A DNA stretch of 9,158 nucleotides, taken from NCBI GenBank assembly GCA_021805275.1, contig JAJZFQ010000276.1:1-9158 (forward strand). Reading direction: 5' to 3'. Every line of letters begins with the position of its first letter. Position 1 is the first letter of the stretch. The notes below the pieces were generated by a model. That model was not told where the DNA came from and did not search any database. It saw only the letters and a list, made by a program, of their open reading frames with translations. The position numbers and the translations under genes were made by a program. Origin of the DNA: Pseudomonadota bacterium (GTDB taxonomy: Bacteria > Pseudomonadota > Gammaproteobacteria > Steroidobacterales > Steroidobacteraceae). Shown here piece after piece: positions 6,402-9,158 of this stretch.

Positions 6402-8452
6402 GGCTCGCGGTCCTCAGGGTGGGGCCGGTGCTCGCGGCGCTGGCGCTGTGCGCGGGCGTCCCGGCGCGCGCCGAGGCGGCGGTTGCGCCGGGCCCCTCGG
6501 CGCCGCTCCTGTATGCCACGTTCCAGGACCATGCCGTGCTGCAGCGCGGCGTCGCGATCCCGGTGTGGGGTGTGACCCGCCCGGGCGCGACGGTGCGCGT
6601 ACGTCTGGCCGGTGAGACGGGCAGCGCGCGCGCGAGCGCATCGGGCCGCTGGCGCACGACGCTTTCGGCACTGCCGGCCGGCGGGCCGTACACGCTGAGC
6701 GCGGTGAGTAGCGCCGCAGCGCACGAAACGGTGACCGACGTGATGATCGGGGACGTGTTCCTGTGTTCCGGTCAGTCGAACATGGAGTACCCGACGCGCA
6801 TCGCCGACGGCTACGACTCCGCGGTGCGCAGCGCGCACAACCGGATGATCCGGCTGTTTCACGTGCAGCGGTGGCGCAGTGCGGTGCCCCGGCGCACCTT
6901 CGGTGCCGGGGCGCGTTGGCGGGTGGTGAGCCCGAAGTCCGTGCGCAATTTCTCAGCGGTGTGTTACCTGTTCGGGCGCTCGCTGCAGCCGGCGATCGGG
7001 GTGCCGATCGGGTTGATCGAGTCGGCGTGGGGCGGCTCGCTGATCCAGGCCTGGATCGGCGCGCGGCACATCCGCCGGCTGGGCGGGTTTGCTCCGCAGT
7101 TGCAGCTGCTGCCCGTGTACCAGGCCTCACCGGCGCGGGCCGAGCGGGCGTGGAATCGGATCGCCGCCGCGTGGTGGCACGCGCATGATCCGGCCAGTGC
7201 CGCGCCCCTGCCGTGGTTCGCACCGAGCTATGACGATGCGCATTGGGCGAGCATCGTTCCGGATGGCACGTGGCGCGTGTGGAACGTGCCGCAGCTGAAG
7301 ACGTTCAACGGCATCGTGTGGATGCGCAAGGCACTCACGCTGCCGGCGCAGGCGGCCGGCGAGACGGCCGTGCTGTCCCTCGGAGCGATCGATCAGTCGG
7401 ATATCACCTACGTGAACGGGGTCGAGGTGGGTGCCTCTGAGGGATACGACGTGCCCCGGCGGTACCCCGTCCCGGCAGGCGTGCTGCGGGCCGGACGCAA
7501 CGTCATCGCGGTCGGGATCTTCGGCGGGGCCGGGCTCCTCAGCCCGGCGAATCGGCTCTCACTGCGCCTGTCCGAGGGGGCGACCGTGCCGCTCTCGGGT
7601 CGCTGGCGCTTCAAACGCTCGGTGCCGATGCGGCGCACCGGGCAAATTCCGCACGTGCCGTGGCTGAACCAGTTTGGTCTCACGGTCCTCTACAACGGCA
7701 TGATCCGTCCGCTCGGCCGGACCCGGGTGCGCGGCGTCGTCTGGTACCAAGGGGAGTCGGACGCCGATCAGCCGCAGGCCTATGTGCGGCTCTTGAGCTC
7801 GCTGATCGGCGACTGGCGCGGGCAGTTCGGTGCCCGCACGCCGTTCCTGATCGTGCAGTTGCCGAACTTCATGGCCTATCACACGCGGCCGCGGCACTCG
7901 GACTGGGCCTGTCTGCGCGAGGCGCAGCGGCGCGTCGCGAGGGCGCTGCCGCGCGTGGGACTCGCCGTGACGATCGACATCGGGTCGCGGCGCATCATTC
8001 ACCCGGCCGACAAGGCCGATGTTGGGAGGCGGCTGGCACGGCTCGCCCGCACATTGATTTATCACCAGGCCGTGACCGGCCAGAGTCCCTCACCGGTGGC
8101 CGCCTGGCGCGCAGGCGAGCGGGTCATGGTGGGTCTGGACTCGCACCACGACGGTCTGCTCACCGAGGAGTCGAATCGGCCGCTCGGCTTTCAGCTCTGT
8201 CACCGCGGGCGCTGCGCCTTTGTCGATGCCCGTCGCGACGGCGCCGCGATCGCACTGAATGCGGCCTCGGTGCCGGGCGCCACTCGGGTCCGGTATTGCT
8301 GGGACGACAGTCCGATCTGCAATCTGTATGACCGTGCGGGCCTGCCCGCCGTCCCGTTCGAAATGCGGATTCGTGCGCGTCAACCGGCCGCCGCGGGGGC
8401 CTCCGACCGGCGTGCGGCCGACGTGCGACTGCCGGGGTGTGCGGGAGGGTGA
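6398..8452 (+). CDS. Exported sialate O-acetylesterase-like carbohydrate esterase (SASA domain)
   Basis: A 684-residue secreted SGNH-type esterase predicted to remove O-acetyl groups from glycans outside the cytoplasm. A signal peptide is clear: Arg at 2 and 7, hydrophobic 9-20, cleavage after ARA (23-25). Cys18 is not in a lipobox. The mature protein has an N-terminal beta domain (about 38-115), then the catalytic motif CSGQSNMEYP (123-132, nucleophile Ser127), IGLIESAWGGSLIQAW (204-219), an inserted beta-sandwich of galactose-binding type (about 270-405, with APSYDDAHWASI and DITYVNGVEVG), VVWYQGESDADQP (447-459) and the catalytic His535 in IHPADKADVGRRLA. The C-terminal beta domain holds VRYCWDDSPICNLYDRAGLPAVPF (631-654). 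Cys601/606 and Cys634/641 could form disulfides. This is the architecture of sialate O-acetylesterases (EC 3.1.1.53) and of CE20-type plant-glycan esterases known from Xanthomonas xyloglucan loci. The second fits the fucose context better, but the substrate is not readable from sequence. The ATGA overlap makes it the third gene of the fucP unit. Confidence 0.9.
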   Translation: MRLAVLRVGPVLAALALCAGVPARAEAAVAPGPSAPLLYATFQDHAVLQRGVAIPVWGVTRPGATVRVRLAGETGSARASASGRWRTTLSALPAGGPYTLSAVSSAAAHETVTDVMIGDVFLCSGQSNMEYPTRIADGYDSAVRSAHNRMIRLFHVQRWRSAVPRRTFGAGARWRVVSPKSVRNFSAVCYLFGRSLQPAIGVPIGLIESAWGGSLIQAWIGARHIRRLGGFAPQLQLLPVYQASPARAERAWNRIAAAWWHAHDPASAAPLPWFAPSYDDAHWASIVPDGTWRVWNVPQLKTFNGIVWMRKALTLPAQAAGETAVLSLGAIDQSDITYVNGVEVGASEGYDVPRRYPVPAGVLRAGRNVIAVGIFGGAGLLSPANRLSLRLSEGATVPLSGRWRFKRSVPMRRTGQIPHVPWLNQFGLTVLYNGMIRPLGRTRVRGVVWYQGESDADQPQAYVRLLSSLIGDWRGQFGARTPFLIVQLPNFMAYHTRPRHSDWACLREAQRRVARALPRVGLAVTIDIGSRRIIHPADKADVGRRLARLARTLIYHQAVTGQSPSPVAAWRAGERVMVGLDSHHDGLLTEESNRPLGFQLCHRGRCAFVDARRDGAAIALNAASVPGATRVRYCWDDSPICNLYDRAGLPAVPFEMRIRARQPAAAGASDRRAADVRLPGCAGG

Positions 8453-8517
8453 TGGCCACCGACGATGCCCGTGCGCAGGGAGGCGTGCCGGGGAGTTGAG
8501 TGACCTCGGCAGTGGAC

Positions 8518-8538
8518 ATCCCGGCGCCGCGGCGGGAT
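8518..8538. terminator. Stem-loop after the esterase gene, possible transcript end
   Basis: ATCCCGGCG (8518-8526), a three-base loop, then CGGCGGGAT (8530-8538) pair at 8 of 9 positions. The fold lies 66 bases after the esterase stop. No run of T follows, so it is not a textbook intrinsic terminator. It could mark the 3' end of the message or stabilise it. An alternative pairing through GGCGCC is also possible. Confidence 0.3.
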
Positions 8539-8611
8539 CGCCCACCCGAATGAGCACACCCGCTGGAGAAGGCACTCTGGGGGGACAGGGATTGAAAGTG
8601 CTGAGCAGGAC

Positions 8612-8637
8612 GCACCTCGCGTTCTTCGCCGAGGTGC
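8612..8637. repeat. Perfect 8-base inverted repeat (hairpin)
   Basis: GCACCTCG (8612-8619) and CGAGGTGC (8630-8637) are exact reverse complements around a 10-base loop. The stem is G/C-rich and stable. No T-run follows on either strand. Function unknown: transcript end, remnant of a mobile element or a structured RNA are all possible. Confidence 0.4.
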
Positions 8638-8685
8638 CTCAGAGCGATGACGGGGGTCGCCTGAGAGGAGGGTGCGCCCAGCGTA

Positions 8686-8704
8686 CTCGCCGGCGCTCGG
8701 CGAG
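8686..8704. repeat. Perfect 7-base inverted repeat (hairpin)
   Basis: CTCGCCG (8686-8692) and CGGCGAG (8698-8704) are exact reverse complements around the five-base loop GCGCT. It is the third stem-loop within 190 bases. No T-tract or nearby gene start gives it a clear role. Confidence 0.35.
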
Positions 8705-8973
8705 CACCGATGACACCGTAGACCGACGTGATCGACGCTCTCCCGGGGAGTCGGGTCCGTGAGCGGCAGAATTGCGACATCCCGGAGCCGGTGTCCGGAG
8801 CGTGCCGTGCCGCTATAGGCGTTTTCCGGTCCTAAAAACAGGAAAGAACAGTACAGGCAGCGCTGCGGCGGGGGCATGAGCCTCGCCGGCTCTTCCTCAG
8901 CCTCCGCTCAAGTCGGCACCGCCGAGGCCTCCCCGCCCCGTCAGGTACGCGGCACTGTCGCGAGCGCGCGCCC

Positions 8974-9003
8974 TGGAAATCAGGTTCGGTGCCATCGTAT
9001 AAA
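8974..9003 (+). promoter_or_regulatory. Candidate promoter of the antitoxin gene
   Basis: TGGAAA (8974-8979, 4 of 6 to the -35) and TATAAA (8998-9003, 5 of 6 to the -10) are 18 bases apart. The start would lie near 9010, about 25 bases before the antitoxin ATG. The -10 is inside the palindrome at 8997-9015, so a bound repressor would occlude it. Confidence 0.5.
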
Positions 9004-9015
9004 CCGTATTGATAC
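8997..9015. promoter_or_regulatory. Palindromic operator candidate of the toxin-antitoxin operon
   Basis: GTATAAACCGTATTGATAC is an inverted repeat with arms GTATAAA and TTGATAC (6 of 7 pair) around a five-base centre. It overlaps the -10 element and predicted start of the antitoxin gene. Phd/YefM proteins are known to repress their own operons by binding palindromes at the promoter, so autoregulation is the natural reading. The site itself is unproven. Confidence 0.5.
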
Positions 9016-9034
9016 AGATGATGCGGAGAACGCG

Positions 9035-9158
9035 ATGCAGACCATCAGCGCCACAGATCTGGCACGTAAGACCCGCGAGATCTTGGATGCGGTCGCTGGC
9101 AATGGAGAGACCGTGATGATCGAACGCAACCACGTCGTGATTGCCCAGATCGTACCGC
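9035..9158 (+). CDS. Phd/YefM-family antitoxin (3' truncated)
   Basis: The first 41 residues of a gene cut by the right edge. MQTISATDLARKTREILDAV (1-20) and GETVMIERNHVVIAQIVP (24-41) match the conserved N-terminal DNA-binding domain of Phd/YefM antitoxins: the T-x-S-A-T-D/E-L start, an amphipathic helix, then beta strands with the V-x-I-E-R core. Such proteins neutralise a toxin (Doc, YoeB/RelE or PIN type) through a C-terminal tail not visible here and repress their own operon as dimers. GGAGA (9025-9029) is five bases before the ATG and fixes the start. A toxin gene is expected directly downstream, outside the window. It is unrelated in function to the fucose genes and separated from them by the hairpin-rich gap. 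Confidence 0.82.
   Translation, partial: MQTISATDLARKTREILDAVAGNGETVMIERNHVVIAQIVP

Larger units (their letters stand above)
8452..9034. other. Gene-free region with three GC-rich hairpins
   Basis: About 580 bases without a convincing gene. Open frames exist on both strands but look like GC-driven shadows: arginine/serine-rich, with no family motifs and no ribosome binding site. What is visible: a 15-codon frame at 8452-8499 joined by TGATG to the esterase stop, three strong stem-loops (listed separately), an AT-richer patch around 8820-8850 (GTTTTCC ... CTAAAAACAGG) with a weak TCCT/AGGA fold, and the promoter/operator of the antitoxin gene at the right end. I found no tRNA, no transposase fragment that I can name and no direct repeats. 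Confidence 0.6.

Noticed and set aside
8821..8850. AT-rich patch with TCCT/AGGA pairing, considered as an attachment site or terminator
   Set aside because: The stem is only four bases, there is no T-run after it, and no second copy is visible in the window.
8160..8877. Overlapping minus-strand frames of 165 and 206 codons near the end of the esterase
   Set aside because: Ser/Arg/Pro-rich, no recognisable domain and no ribosome site, and they run into the antisense of the esterase. A decayed mobile-element fragment cannot be excluded but cannot be supported.

Overview
The window is GC-rich bacterial DNA with third codon positions strongly biased to G/C, AUG starts, tight gene overlaps and sigma-70-like promoter elements. 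Gene content and residue-level resemblance (non-phosphorylating L-fucose pathway, FucP symporter, large SASA-type esterase) fit a gram-negative proteobacterium. The Xanthomonadales and neighbouring high-GC Gammaproteobacteria are my best guess, but that is inference without any database comparison.

Layout: (1) positions 1-326, plus strand: the C-terminal two thirds of an arsenate-reductase-like (ArsC, low-molecular-weight phosphatase fold) gene cut by the left edge. Its 3' end overlaps convergently with the next gene. (2) Positions 313-3565, minus strand: a three-gene operon read right to left, consisting of an aldo/keto reductase (L-fucose/D-threo-aldose dehydrogenase type), an amidohydrolase-family L-fuconolactone hydrolase and L-fuconate dehydratase (FucD). 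All three overlap by 1-10 bases. (3) Positions 3566-3674: a divergent control region with a TTGACA-type promoter for the minus operon and a 7-base inverted repeat flanking it. (4) Positions 3675-8452, plus strand: an IclR-family regulator, a second promoter/operator region, FucP (L-fucose:proton symporter), a RhaM-type sugar mutarotase with an unusual C-terminal tail, and an exported sialate-O-acetylesterase-like (SASA/CE20-like) carbohydrate esterase. The last three are joined by ATGA overlaps. (5) Positions 8453-9034: nearly 600 bases with no convincing gene, containing three GC-rich hairpins and, at the right end, a promoter with an overlapping palindrome. (6) Positions 9035-9158: the start of a Phd/YefM-type antitoxin gene cut by the right edge.

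How it fits together (established pathway plus inference): the exported esterase would remove O-acetyl groups from a fucose-containing glycan outside the cytoplasm. FucP imports free L-fucose, the mutarotase interconverts the anomers, the aldo/keto reductase oxidises fucose to L-fuconolactone, the lactonase opens it to L-fuconate, and FucD dehydrates that to 2-keto-3-deoxy-L-fuconate. The two later steps that would yield pyruvate and lactate, and any alpha-L-fucosidase or outer-membrane receptor, are not in this window. The IclR-type protein sits between the two arms and is the obvious candidate regulator.

I see no wholly new system. The points most worth following are the mutarotase tail, the esterase-fucose coupling, the candidate operators, and the hairpin-rich gene-free stretch before the toxin-antitoxin start.
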